From: Clarireedia homoeocarpa
Lineage: Eukaryota > Ascomycota > Leotiomycetes > Helotiales > Rutstroemiaceae
Direction: 5' to 3'
DNA: 64,000 nucleotides
Assembly: GCA_001465935.1 (NCBI GenBank)
Contig: LNKV01000007.1
Coordinates: 558,001 to 622,000, forward strand
The notes under the pieces were generated by a model. That model was not told where the DNA came from, ran no database searches, and saw only the letters and a program-made list of their open reading frames with translations. Positions 1-11,865 of this stretch are shown here, in pieces (position 1 is the first letter of the stretch; each line of letters starts with the position of its first letter). The position numbers were made by a program, and so were the translations under genes.

Positions 1-3000
1 AAGGGCGCAGTTGTCCGCGACGCAGCCCAGTATGCTCTCGACGCACTCTTCAGCAACTTGAGCTCTGAAGCTCTAGTTGTTGGCCTCCTCCCAGTTCTTA
101 TTGCGTACCTCTCGAAACGGACCGGAAAATGGCAAGGAACAACTGCTGCTCTCAAGCTCGTGCAAAAGATGGCCGATAAGGCACAGATGGCTATTGGAAG
201 CACGAAGGAGGAGGCGAACGACAAAGATACTCTTAGAGAATCTATGGGCACCAAGCTTGCACAACTCATTCCTGTCGTCGAAAATGGCATGCACGACTTA
301 AAGGCTGAGGTCGAGAAACAAGCCGTAGCAACTATGACCTCCATGACAACTTTGTTGTCCAACGACGATGTTGCTCCACGAATTCCTCTTTTGATTGAAA
401 CTATGCAAAAGCCTGGAAAGGAGACCCTCCAAAAGGCCATTCATGCTCTATCGCAAACTACCTTCGTTGCTATCGTCACATCGCCAGTGCTCGCTCTCCT
501 TACTCCCCTCCTTGAAAGGGCTCTGAACGATCCATCGACTGCACAAGAAGTTCTAAGACAAACTGTCGTGGTCGTCGAGAATTTAACCAAATTGGTCCAT
601 GACCCAGTTGAAGCTCGTACTTTCTTACCAAAACTGAAGCCTGGTATCAAGAGTGTACAGGACCGTGCCTCTCTACCCGAAGTTAGAGAGATGGCTGATC
701 GTGCAATGAGTGTCATCGACAAGGCTATGAGCGATGATGATGGAAACATCGCAAGCGGTGCCATCGCTAGAGTTGAATCTGAAGAAGTTGCCAAGGTCCT
801 TGAAGCTGAGATCAAGAAGGCTGGTGGTCTTGGAGGTGATTTGGAAATCTTCAAGCTCGCCAGACCATACATTTGCAGCATGATCGTTGAAGATGTCAAC
901 CACCGTCAAACTGCTCGTATCTCCAAGAACGTCACACCATACTTGGAACATCTTATGAAGGAATCGGGAGCTGCAGAGACTGTCGGTAACGCTGCTCAGC
1001 AATTCTACATTGATGAAGACCACCGCAAATTTGGACAACCTGTAAAGGAGGACGATGGGGAGATCGAAATCGTCAACACGGATTTCTCCTTGGCATACGG
1101 AGGTATGCTTCTTCTATCTCATACCAACTTGCGCCTCCTCAAAGGCCACAGATACGGTCTCTGTGGTCGTAATGGTGCTGGAAAGTCGACACTCATGCGT
1201 TCCATTGCAAATGGCAAGCTTGAGGGTTTCCCCAGTCAAGATGTGCTCCGAACTTGCTTTGTCGAGCACAACCAAGGAGAGGATGCTGACATCAGCATTT
1301 TGGAATTCGTTGCAAAAGATCCGGAGATTGCCAAGGTAGGAAAGGAACGTATCTCTGAGGTTCTTAGCGAGGTCGGCTTCACCGCTGGTCCAGGAGGTCG
1401 CCAATCTGAGAAGGTTGGATCTCTATCTGGTGGTTGGAAAATGAAGCTCGCTTTGGCCAGAGCTATGTTGATGAAAGCCGATGTCCTTCTCCTCGACGAG
1501 CCGACCAATCACTTGGATGTTGCCAACGTTAAGTGGTTACAAGAGTACCTGAAGTCTCACACGGAAATTACCAGTTTGATTGTTTCCCACGACTCCGGTT
1601 TCTTGGATGAAGTTTGTACCGACATCTACCATTATGAACCAGGAAAGAAGCTTGCCTGCTACAAGGGTAATCTTGCTGCTTTCGTTAAGCAAAAGCCTGA
1701 AGCCAAGAGTTACTACACACTCTCTGCCTCTTTGGTTCAATTCAAGTTTCCCCCTCCTGGTATTCTTACTGGTGTCAAGTCCAACACCAGATCCATTCTT
1801 AGAATGACCAACTGCTCATACACCTACCCTGGCGCCTCGAAACCATCTCTCTACGATGTCTCCTGTCAATTGTCATTATCATCTAGAACTGCTATCATTG
1901 GTGGTAATGGAGCTGGTAAATCAACCTTGATCAAGCTTCTCACAGGCGAAACCGTTCCCACTAGTGGTCGTGTGGAGAAGCATCCTAACTTACGTATTGG
2001 ATATATCAAGCAACACGCATTGGAGCACGTCGAAATGCATTTGGAGAAAACTCCTAACCAATACCTCCAATGGCGTTATGCCAATGGTGATGACCGAGAA
2101 GTCCACATGAAGCAAACCCGTATCTTGTCTGACGAAGACAAAGCTCAGATGGAGAAGCTTGTGGATCTCGGCGATGGATCAGGTGGACGTCGCATTGAAG
2201 CTATCATGGGTCGGCAAAAGTACAAGAAGAGTTTCCAATATGAAGTGAAGTGGGTTGGCCTGTTGCCTAAGCACAACACTCAAATTTCTCGTGAAACGTT
2301 GATCGAGCTCGGCTTCAACAAGTTGATCCAGGAATTCGATGATCATGAGGCGTCTCGTGAAGGTCTTGGTTTCCGTGAACTTTCACCCAAGGTCATCTCC
2401 AAACATTTCGAGGATCTTGGACTCGACCCAGAAATTGCAAACCACAACGAGATTTCTGGTCTCTCCGGAGGACAAAAGGTGAAGGTTGTGTTAGCCGGAG
2501 CCATGTGGAACAATCCGCATCTTTTAGTTCTTGACGAACCTACCAATTTCTTGGATCGTGATTCTCTTGGAGGTCTTGCTGTCGCCATTCGTGATTACAA
2601 GGGAGGTGTCGTTATGATCTCCCACAACGAAGAGTTCGTTGGTGCGCTTTGCCCAGAACAATGGTACGTTGCAGATGGTCGTGTTACACACAAGGGTCAC
2701 CTCGCAGTTTCGGCCGATCGATTCGAAGATTCTAGTCGTCCAGGAAGTGGTTTCAACAGCAGCATTGCTTCTGCCGTTACTAGTGCGAACACAAGTGCTG
2801 TCAATAGTGGTGCAGAAGATAATGGAGGAGATATGTCCTTCAAGGCCAAGAAGAAGAAGAAGAAGACTAAGAAGGAATTGAAGGAGGCCGAAGTTAGAAG
2901 AAGATTGAGACATATTGAATGGTTAGTCCATCCGCATATTTTGATTCTCTTTACAATTCTAGGACATATGCTAACATTAGTTGCAATAGGCTCAACTCAC

Positions 3001-3044
3001 CCAAAGGAACTCCTCACCCTCCAGACACCGACGACGAGTCCTAG
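1..3044 (+). CDS. tef3: Translation elongation factor 3 (eEF3), 5' end outside window
   Basis: Fungal ribosome-bound ABC-F ATPase that helps release deacylated tRNA from the E site during elongation. The reading frame is open from base 1, so about 60 N-terminal residues lie outside the window. Visible order, counted from the first codon: HEAT-like helices (about 1-300); first ABC cassette with P-loop GRNGAGKST (~389), LSGGWKMKLALARA signature and VLLLDEPTNHLD (~497); second cassette with GGNGAGKST (~634), a chromodomain-like insertion around EVKWVG (~730-780), LSGGQKVKVVLAGAM (~820) and LVLDEPTNFLD (~842); and a Lys-rich tail. Exons are 1-2921 and 2990-3044. The 68-nt intron (GTTAGT...CAATAG) must be removed to give the family-typical ending with a PHPPDTDDES C-terminus. 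Unspliced, translation would run to 3078 with an unrelated tail. All nucleotide-binding motifs are intact. Identity is very secure. Confidence 0.97.
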
Positions 3045-4041
3045 ATTCGATCCTCGCTTTCATCACGAAACAACATAACAACACACTTCACGATAAACTC
3101 AAAACACCTATACATATGAAGATAATGTTCCTTATTGTCTTCGTCTTCGTCTTCGTCTCTTGCTTCTTTGCATATATGGCTCCGGACATACGCGAACAAC
3201 GATCAATCAAATAGAAAGCAGTGGATTATGTTTTGTTTTTGTTTTTTACTTTTTTTTTATTCTTCACGGTCATACAACGACACGCAATGTTGTGGTTGGA
3301 AATGAAATGAAAGATATGAAGGAAGGATAATGGATGGAGATGAAGGTCAATCATCAAAAAGAATTTTGCTGGATGGCAGCACCGGCGTTTTTTGCGAATA
3401 CTATAGAAGGTGTGATTTGGGTCTTTTCTTTTATTTCATCATTTCTTTTGTTGATTTTTGTGATCGGGATTTTTGGGGGGGTAGGGGTAGGCTACACAAT
3501 ATATATAGAATTAGATGAGAAGGAGCAGGCAGGTTGGTCTTGATCGATGTTGATCTGAGTTTTCAATTAGTGTGCAAAGGTTAGAAGGTACATTGATTGG
3601 TTGATGGGGGTACTAGATCAGAAGATGAATGCAATTATAATGTCATCTACTGAAGTTTTTCCATTCTTTTTCATATTGAAAGACATGTGAGGTGTGGGAT
3701 ATGAGATGTGAGTTGTGAGACGAGACTCAATATTTGATACTATGTGTGTATACATGATGAGTTGAGTAGTGAGTAGTGATACTGGGATACAAACTGTGTT
3801 TTCATTCATATATCGTGGAGCTTGCTAACTGCTTCAGCATGCGAAGGAACATACAGTATAGTAAGTACTTCAGGAATATATGCATGCATGCATGTATGTA
3901 TCCTAAGATTGATGATCCCAAGAGAACGAGATATAAAGGAATAGAATAGCATAGACCAATTCTTGAGATCAATACTGTATGTATATTGTATTGTATTGCA
4001 TTGTATTGGTATATGAGCAGACAGACAGACAGACCACTGAG

Positions 4042-4077
<36 letters not shown>

Positions 4078-4985
4078 AAAAAAGGTCTTGATTATGAATG
4101 AAATAAATTAGTATGTATAGAATAAGACAGTGAGTGAGTGAGTGAGTGAATGGGACACGGTATGGATTGATTAACTACTCGAAGCAAGGAATTTTTATGG
4201 TAAATAATGAGGTGGATTGTATAGGATGGGTTTATTAGGTAGAGAGAGTATTTGTATAGTATTAGATTGGATGGATGGATGTACATCCTCAGAGAGCAAT
4301 CATCGTTCATTGCTTGAACTTTTCTGTGCAGTAGAGTCGAGTGGAGTCAAGTGGAGTGAAGCAGAGTAGAGAAAATAAACAAGCCTACGCATATATATAA
4401 AAGTAAGGACCGACCCTCGCTCGCTCGCTTGCTGTAAGTAGGTTGCACTCGAATGAAGGATTCGTATCGCGTGTCTTTGACGAGCGGACTGTAGAGTAGG
4501 TAAAGAAGGGAGAAAGCATTGTACAAGAGAATATGAATAATTCAATAAATGTAATATTGTAATTGATCTATCTTTTCGTGGAACGGATAGAGTCCTCCGG
4601 GAGAGTTCAAGCACTTTCTTGCTTGCTCACTCACTGCTGCTTGCTAGGGGAGGCAGAGATAAAGAAAGCTTGGGTCGTCATTCCGATGAAAAGGATACCC
4701 GCTGAACGGATAGAATCGGAGTTTTGGAGCACTTGCTCCTTCACTCACGTACTGCTTGCTTGCTTGCTTGCTTGCTGAGAAGAGATGGAGAAAGCGCGTG
4801 TCGTTGTCCGGGTGGGAAAAGATACACTTTTGTTCCCTCCATGTCTTTGGTACGTCTCACCATGTCTTTTGGTTCTTGTCCTGTATCCAAGAAAACTGGG
4901 TATATATTTCTACATACAAAATCTTAAAAGTCATCGCATGCGTACCAAAATAAGAGAAGTTCGTTCCTTCTTTCTATCCAGACCA
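3045..4985. other. Intergenic, simple-sequence rich
   Basis: No gene recognised. It holds the presumed 3' UTR of eEF3, a G-rich run near 3474-3490, a (GAAA)n tract at about 4043-4083, a short GTGA run at 4131-4148 and several CTTG/CTTGC runs near 4430 and 4750. The small ORFs here have no recognisable protein character. Confidence 0.6.
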
Positions 4986-5005
4986 ATCGATATCCTATCT
5001 CCACC

Positions 5006-6310
5006 TTATAGCTCCAGCCCTCTCATTATATCCCGCACGGAAGTTGGGGAAAAGGCCCCATGAGGTTGCGTACTCCAATTTGCTAATCGATTGTCATAGT
5101 CCCGTCTCGACGCAAGCAACGACTCGATGGTCCTGCCCAAGCATAGCTCCCTGACATCTATGCCCCACTTTCGAATTCCTTCCGCCATTTTGACGGAGTG
5201 GAGGTCGCCCAGGGGTAGACTTCTGACATACGCGAGATCGCTTTGTAGGAGGATCCATCTCGGAATTGTCCAGTTGTCCACCGCAAGTCCCCACACCTTG
5301 TAGAGGTACTCCGCTTTGGCTGCTTCTTGATGATATCGCTGTTCGATTGCTACGCGTCTTCTGTCTGCGACTCATCGACTCCTTCGTAGAGCAAGATCAT
5401 CCAAGTCGGCCAGGATGGTCTAACGCCATAGTGTGACATGATCATGTAGACAAATAAATATCATCGTATAATGATAATTGTTGGCCAGTGTAAATGTACG
5501 GTTCTGGTTGTCTTCGATGGGACGGCGAGTCTCTAGAATCTGGGAAATTGGTGAAGCATTCAGGACAAAAGTCACTTGAGAAAACGTCCACATGTACGAA
5601 GTCTCCGCAAAAGGGACCACTTGGACGACAATGTCGGTACTACATCTGCCCCAAATGCGAGCATTCGGAGTATTCCACAATGTAGGCGAGACACATATAG
5701 ATGACCACTTCACCTGAGTGGCTGTTCTTCGTCTTGTTTGACTACGCACTATCGCTGATTGTAGCCACAGTGATATTGGCATACGAATCTTGTAAATCCA
5801 GAAAGAAATATATGGAACGTCGTGTTTGCCTCTTCAACCACTGTTCTTCGAATCGTCGCTGTGATAACTTGTTGAGCCGCCGGCCGAAGAGAATCGAATC
5901 GAAGTCAGTCGTTGTTCTGATGTAAAGTGCTGGTGAAGATGAAGGTTGGCATGGTCTACCAGGTCTACCAGGTCTGTAGCGATGAAACTCACGTTTTCGA
6001 GAGCTACAAATAAACAATATTTAAGATGGCTCACGAAGGATGCATCTTGAGGTCAGCACATAATGTGACTGCAATTCTACCAATAGTTAGTTTACCTTAT
6101 AGTAGCGAGAATCCCTAGAGCTTTAGGATTGAGAAAAAGTCGACAAGCCAAGATGCAATCACGTGAGTAGTATTCACAGCTACCTAGGTACTTTCTGTAA
6201 ATGAGAGACGCCTCAACAAAAGCCGATAAGCAACCGCAATTTTTAGAATAGAACTCTATGCCAGTGACATGAATATGATCGTGATAGCCATTTGGAACCC
6301 CAGACAAAGA
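5006..6310 (-). pseudogene. Eroded fungal transcription factor domain, probable 3' part of the C2H2 gene
   Basis: Downstream of the zinc fingers this strand carries several protein-like stretches in different frames. About 5750-5960 reads RLNKLSQRRFEEQWLKRQ and LDLQDSYANI. About 5560-5690 reads LWNTPNARIW. About 5000-5340 reads RRRVAIEQRYHQEAAKAEYL and KVWGLAVDNWTIPRW. The 'rRR-iYfl-DlQ...LWnaPnA' pattern is what I know from the C2H2 plus PF04082 (fungal_trans) family. In-frame stops interrupt the stretches, for example a TGA in the 5350-5370 region before VADRRRV, and I could not join them with convincing introns. I read this as decay of the regulatory domain. Numerous missed introns are the alternative. 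The domain assignment is family knowledge plus inference, not a direct match. Confidence 0.45.
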
Positions 6311-6469
6311 ACAGACTTTAGCACGTCTGATGCCCGAAAATGCTCGCCCGCAAGTATCTCTTCATTTCATGAATTCCTTGTATCCGCCCGCCCAAAAGTG
6401 TGCTTTACTTTCGTGTCATCGTGATTTTTTGTGAATTTTGCAGCTTCGGAGCTATGGAGAAAATGAGAG

Positions 6470-7277
6470 TCATGTCTGGGCCGTCAAATGAGAAGGATGT
6501 AAGAAAAGATCGGAAGTATCCAAGGCTGGGTCAATGAAACCCTGGTATGAAAAGCCATGATATCCTCCCGAGTCCCCGTGAAGATGTGCATCAAGAGAAT
6601 TGGGATGTGCTCCTGCCAGTTGCTCATCGTGTTGTCGGAGCAGGGGATCCAAAGTAGATTGCATCTCGGGTGAATCCTGGGCTTGGTCCTGCTTGGAGGG
6701 GATTTGGGTATTGGTCTTTTGGTTGTTTGTTGAGACTACGATGGTATCACCAAAGGAATCAACGTGGCTATCAACATCTGGGGACGATGACTGCGCAGGG
6801 ACCTGTTGGCGCCTCGGATTCTCAAGTCGGTGGAAGGACTTTTCGTGACGTATGACGACATCCCTAAACATAGTCAGCCTTTCTGCCATGCTAGTATAAT
6901 TATAATGGTGGTATCATCAGATGGACCGTACTTTCGCGCGTATCGTCGACCGCATAATCTGCAAGGGAAAGGCTTTTCGTGGGTGTCTAGGGAAAACAAG
7001 TCGTATCAGTAAACGGTGCAGCATTCAGGCAGCGTGTTGTTGAAATTTACTTACGACCACGCTCATGCCTTGAGCAATGCTCACTTCTCTTGAAGATCCG
7101 CGAGCAGATTGAGCAGGTGTAGGTACGTGGCGTCTTCTGGACCCTCGCAGGTCTACTGGCGGTATCGCGTTGTCTCGTATCCATTGTTCTACTCGTACCG
7201 AGGGCGACTTTCTGCATTGATGACTCTGAATGTGTGAGGTTGTGGAGTCGGTTGTTTTTTTTTTTTCTTCCACTCAC
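6470..7277 (-). CDS. Two-finger C2H2 transcription factor, 5' part
   Basis: DNA-binding half of a nuclear C2H2 regulator. Exon 1 ends at 7055, exon 2 is 6986-6932 and exon 3 starts at 6863; both introns have GT...TAG borders. Splicing builds two fingers that cannot be seen in any single frame: CSIC-x12-H-x3-H, joined by the linker GHTHEKPFPC, then CRLC-x12-H-x4-H, completed across intron 2. A Ser/Gln/Asp-rich linker follows and ends in an in-frame TGA at 6472-6470. The start may be 7277, 7217 or 7184 (MDTRQRDTASR); the last is closest to the fingers. Fungal proteins of this class normally continue into a PF04082 regulatory domain, and fragments resembling one lie further downstream on the same strand. 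Either more introns exist or the gene is truncated. The fingers are certain; the full gene is not. Confidence 0.7.
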
Positions 7278-7512
7278 GACGATTACTGCCAGTAGGAGCG
7301 GGGTAATGAATGGCGAAATGGCGATAGCAGAAGTGAATAACGACGGAGCTTATAATGTTGATGAAGTGAATAATTGTGGTAAGAAGATGAACCAAATGTG
7401 TGTATATCTAAGCACTTCGGGGCTAATATTGAAGATTTGCCGTAGGGTTGGTGATAGCAAGCTGGTGGGAGATTAGTCGGTCGGTATGCTACGGCTGTAG
7501 TCCACGGTAGGA

Positions 7513-8330
7513 GCAGCGAGTAACGAGTAACGAGTAACAAGCAGCGAGTAACGAGTAACAAGCAGCGAGTAACGAGTAACAAGTAGCAAGTAACAAACGA
7601 GTGCACAATCAGACACACAATCACAATCAGAGAGAGAACCTTAGCGGGGTAAACGGGACTATGCCGAATTAGGATGGAGGTTAAGTCGTCAAGCTCGAAA
7701 AAAGCCGAGAAGGCTCAAAGGTCGATAATTGATAATTGCGAAATACCAGAAATTTACCAGAATTACCAGAATTACCAGCCAGAATTACCAGAATTACCAG
7801 AAATTACCTTCAACAAAACCAGCATCCAAAGGAATTACCTGCATTTTACCAGCCACATGCAACAACGATCCAACATGATTCGGCTACCGGTTGATAAGAA
7901 TGAGTGAGTGAGTAGGTTCGTAAGTAAGAGACTGGTGGAAGTATTTAAAACGCTCGAGGTTTGTCGATAATCTTGACGTAGTAATCAGAACAATCAGAAC
8001 CATCAGAACCCAGCAATGGTACCCCCCCCCCCTACAAGCATAACCAAGCTAACCTGCCACTCACCACTCACACTCACCACTCACCACTCACCAGCCACCT
8101 GTATTTCTACCTCATCCCAGATATACACATGCACCACATGCGACACATGCACCACATGCACCACATGCACCACACGAACGGCGCTTCGAGAACTGTTCAT
8201 CAAAGGTCGGTCACCGCTTGACTGACATCAAGCAGCTTTGTTTTCACGACTCGTGCTGCATCTCAACTCTCCCACTTCAGCACCTCAGCACCTCAGCACC
8301 TCAGCTCCTCAGCTCCTCAGCACCTCCTAG
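7513..8330. repeat. Cluster of unrelated minisatellites
   Basis: Four short tandem arrays lie close together: a GAGTAAC/AAGCAGC array of about 21-bp units (7513-7598), a CCAGAATTA 9-mer array (7744-7806), a CACATGCAC array (8127-8174, preceded by CACTCAC repeats at 8055-8096) and a CAGCACCTCAG array (8277-8330). Their units differ, so they are independent expansions rather than one decayed repeat. ORFs across them are low-complexity artefacts. Confidence 0.85.
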
Positions 8331-8682
8331 TTCTAGCCCCAATGTTCGTTCGGTAAACGAGTGGCTCAACTGCGGTCCTATATCGGCCGGCTCGGAGCCG
8401 CATGAGCCAGCCGAGATTCGTCTTCATTTGGACTTTGATCTCGGTTCAATGCGAGCGCTCTTGATGTCTCTACTCTAGGGTATATCTCAATACCGAATGA
8501 ATGGTTACGATGCAGAAGGAACACGGGGAGACGCCTAAGGTAGGACTGCGATAACAAGTCAATATCACCTCAGTCCCTCAACGAAGCCTATAAAAATGTA
8601 ACCCCAGGGACCCCTTTTATGCCAGAACCCCTTTTTATACCAATCACGCCGTATTCTAGATGCCCTTCCTGCATGCATATAT

Positions 8683-8945
8683 CCACTATGCACTGGCCAG
8701 CTTTACTATGCCCATGTGCACTCATAAACAAGTAGTACTTGGCAGTCCCACCTTAATGGGATTTGATATCCGGCCTTTCTATGCCATGTGCACTCACATA
8801 CAAGTAGTACTTGGCAGTCCCACCTTAATGGGACTTGATATCCGGCCTTTCTGCACTGGCCAGCTTTACTATGCCATGTGCACTCACAAACAAGTAGTAC
8901 TTGGCAGTCCCACCTTTATGGGACTTGATATCCGGCCTTTCAATG
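8683..8945. repeat. Three-copy promoter-proximal tandem repeat
   Basis: Three near-identical copies contain ACAAGTAGTACTTGGCAGT followed by a short TCCCACCTTWATGGGA imperfect palindrome and TTGATATCCGGCC. The GGCAGTCCC landmarks fall at 8741, 8813 and 8903, so spacing is 72 and 90 bp; the third spacing includes a reused GCACTGGCCAGCTTTA segment. The array ends about 85 bp upstream of the lactonase-like ATG at 9029, so it is in promoter position. Confidence 0.85.
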
Positions 8946-9028
8946 CCTTTGTGTATAAGTAGGTCGAGCAGAATTCATCCATCCTTTTCAGTCAGAGTTA
9001 AAGACAAAGATTGGTACTGGTAGTGAAA

Positions 9029-10241
9029 ATGTTGACCAAGTCTATGATTTCGCTCATCGCCTTTGCGACTAGTGCTCTGGCACAAGACCAAATCTATGTA
9101 AGATTGAGCCCCGACCCCCATCATATAATTCTTTCATATCACAAAAAACATATGATAAGAAGCTAATAACATCTAGACTTACACACCTACCACCTTCTCA
9201 ACCTTGGATTTGTACAACGTCACCAACGTTGCACCTTTCCAAATCTACAATGATGCATTCAAGGCCGTCCTTGGATCTTCACCTACACTCACCAATATCC
9301 TAAACTCCTCCAACTCCTCCTTCCCTCAGTTTCACGAAGCAGGAATCTTCTACTCAGAAACCGTCCTCTTCGTCACAAGCAATCAATACACCATTTCCAA
9401 TTCCCCATCTACAAACAACAAAGCCATCTCGATAACACGACTCGATCTCAAAAATGGCGTATGGGTCCCAACTATCATCACTCCACAAGGTACCATCACA
9501 CTCGCCAATGGCGGCACCAAATACAAAGATGGTCTCGTTTTCTGTGACCAAGGCTCGCTCACTGCTCCCGGTGGCCTCGTCTACATGAACGCCAGTGCTC
9601 CATACGAGACTAAACTCCTCATCAACAACTACTACGGCTCCGAATTCAATTCCCCCAACGACGTATTCGCTACCAGCGATGGCGCTCTATGGTTCACAGA
9701 CCCTTCATATGGCTCATGGCAGGGGATTCGTCCTGCTCCTCAACTCCCCAATCAAATCTACCGCTACGTACCCGAAACCAACGATCTGCGCGTCGTGGCC
9801 GACGGCATCATCGAACCGAATGGCATTACGTTCAGCCCAGATGAAAAAACTGTTTATATCACCGATGGCGCGGGCAACTCCACAGCGCGCACATCTCCCA
9901 GAACAATCTACGCGTACGATGTAGTGACGATCGCGGGACAACTATCATTGGCAAATAAACGCACATTCGCAATGGTGCAAACGGGAATACCGGACGGGAT
10001 CAAGACGGATAAGGCGGGGAACGTATATGCGGGATGTGGTGATGGAGTGAATGTTTGGAATAAGGGAGGTTTATTTTTGGGAAAGATATTTGTAAGTGGG
10101 GGGGCAGCAAATTTTATATTAGGAACAGGGGAGGATGGAGAGAGGGAGCAGGTTTGGTTGTTGAGTGAGGAGAGGCTTTGGTTGGCAAAGTTGGCGGCGG
10201 TGAATGAGACGGCGGCAGGGAATGGGTCGAGGAGAGTATGA
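9029..10241 (+). CDS. Secreted SMP-30/gluconolactonase-like protein
   Basis: Six-bladed beta-propeller lactonase-type enzyme, predicted to be secreted. Fungal relatives hydrolyse aldono- or pantolactones with a bound divalent metal; the substrate here cannot be read from sequence. Exons are 9029-9097 and 9177-10241 (79-nt intron, GTAAGA...ATCTAG, phase 0), giving 377 aa. Exon 1 supplies the signal peptide MLTKSMISLIAFATSALA, which begins at the first ATG after the promoter repeats. Family motifs are FNSPNDVF (metal-binding Asn region), LWFTDPSYG and EPNGITFSPDEKTVYITD, all in PF08450 order. Potential N-glycosylation sites are frequent near the N-terminus, as expected for a secreted protein. 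The last 250 bp change from C-rich to G-rich codons. No neighbour suggests a pathway. Confidence 0.85.
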
Positions 10242-10360
10242 GAGTATAATATATAAATTGTGCAGATATCAAAGTAATGCCAAGAACTACCCAGACTTGC
10301 TTACATGCGGATTCACAATATTTATGCACTGCAAGTTATCCCAGCGTGTACTTACTTTAC

Positions 10361-11240
10361 ATTATGTTATGTTATGTTAGATGATGTTATGTTAGATTAT
10401 GTTATGTTATGTTATGTTATGTTATGTTATGTTATGTTATGTTATGTTATGTTATGTTATGTTATGTTATGCTCTGCCCCGCCCCACGTCTGATCAGGTC
10501 ATGAAGCATACATACATACATAACTAATGAGTGGGATGAGATGAGTTTTGAGTTCCCCACATCACCTCTCATCCTCCTGATGAAAATCCTTGGCCCCTCT
10601 CTCTACGTTACCCCTCCATCTATCTCTCTATCTCTCTACCCCACGAACCGGCGGGGTAAGAAGGTCTTGCCTCTAAGCTTTATGGGGTGTAGTTGCAGTG
10701 CGTGAGTTACCCACCTTCGGATCGAAGCTTCCGTTGTTCCGCCGCCATCATCGTCATCATCATCGTCAATGTCAGTACAACACAACTCAACACAACACAA
10801 CACAACACAACATAACACAACAGAACAGAACAGAATATAATATGAACACATAAGCTATCACTCTAATAAATATGGGATATATCGATCCCGGTATGGTATT
10901 TTATATTATAATAATAGTGATATTTCTTAGAATTCTAATATTCAATCAATCTATTGATGCCGATCTATCTACTTAGAAGATTGGTGGGATGGGATAGGAT
11001 GGAATTAGGTTATCTTACTATCTTACTTACGTGCTTGCTTGCTTGCTTGTTTGTTTGTTTACGTATTTGCTTGTTGGTTGATTGGTTGGTTTGTTTACTT
11101 GTTTGCTTTGTTATAATACAAGTTTTCTTATAAGTTACGAGTAGAGATGAGATGATGATGAGATGATGATGAGATGATGATGAGATGATGATGAGATGAT
11201 GATGAGATGATGATGAGATGAAGATGAGATGATAATATGC
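10361..11240. repeat. Simple-repeat tract: (ATGTT)n, (ACAAC)n and GAGATGATGAT arrays
   Basis: A pentanucleotide TTATG/ATGTT array with two diverged units covers 10361-10471. A related complementary-type ACAAC array covers 10776-10837. An 11-bp GAGATGATGAT unit is repeated about eight times at 11146-11240. CTTG/TTTG runs lie near 11031-11110. The whole stretch 10242-11865 has no recognisable gene. Confidence 0.85.
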
Positions 11241-11865
11241 TGATATAAGCTATAGAGTAGAGTAGAGTAGATTCCGAGATCTTATTCTACTGTAGTGTTG
11301 TTATATTCCTTCTCGCCGCTGCCGCACTGAGATTTTGATTGAGATTTATCATATGTAAGTTAGTGATGCTGGCTGCAATGTAAGATTACTAAGTGAGTGT
11401 GCGGGATTTGGACAGGAGGGAGGAGGAGAGAAGACGGAGAAGGAGAAGAGAGGGGGGAAGAGAGGGGGAAGGAGATGAGAATAAAAGAGAGGAAATAACA
11501 TGTATAGAACTATAGTGATTCCACTTCCTGAATCATAATAGCATTTAGGTATCTTCTACGGTATTGTCTATAAAACAAAAACTGCAATCTACATATATCT
11601 ATCTCACTACCCGCTGGACCAATAAATTCATTCGATTTGTATTCCTTACTCACTCTTCGGGTTGGAGTCAGGCAGCGGCCGCCGGCCAGGTAGCAGGGCT
11701 GGCAAACGATTGGTTATGTAAGCCTGGTCAGACGCGCGGAAAACCACGTGTTGCCGACGACCGACTTGCTAACAAGGCACCCCCTACTTTTGAAGATACT
11801 CTGCTAGCCTTTCTCGCCTTCTTTCGAGTTACCTGCCAGAACAATCTAAAGTAAATATTTGATAT

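Noticed and set aside
10305..10493. ORF encoding repeated CYVML units
   Set aside because: It is a translation of the (ATGTT)n microsatellite.
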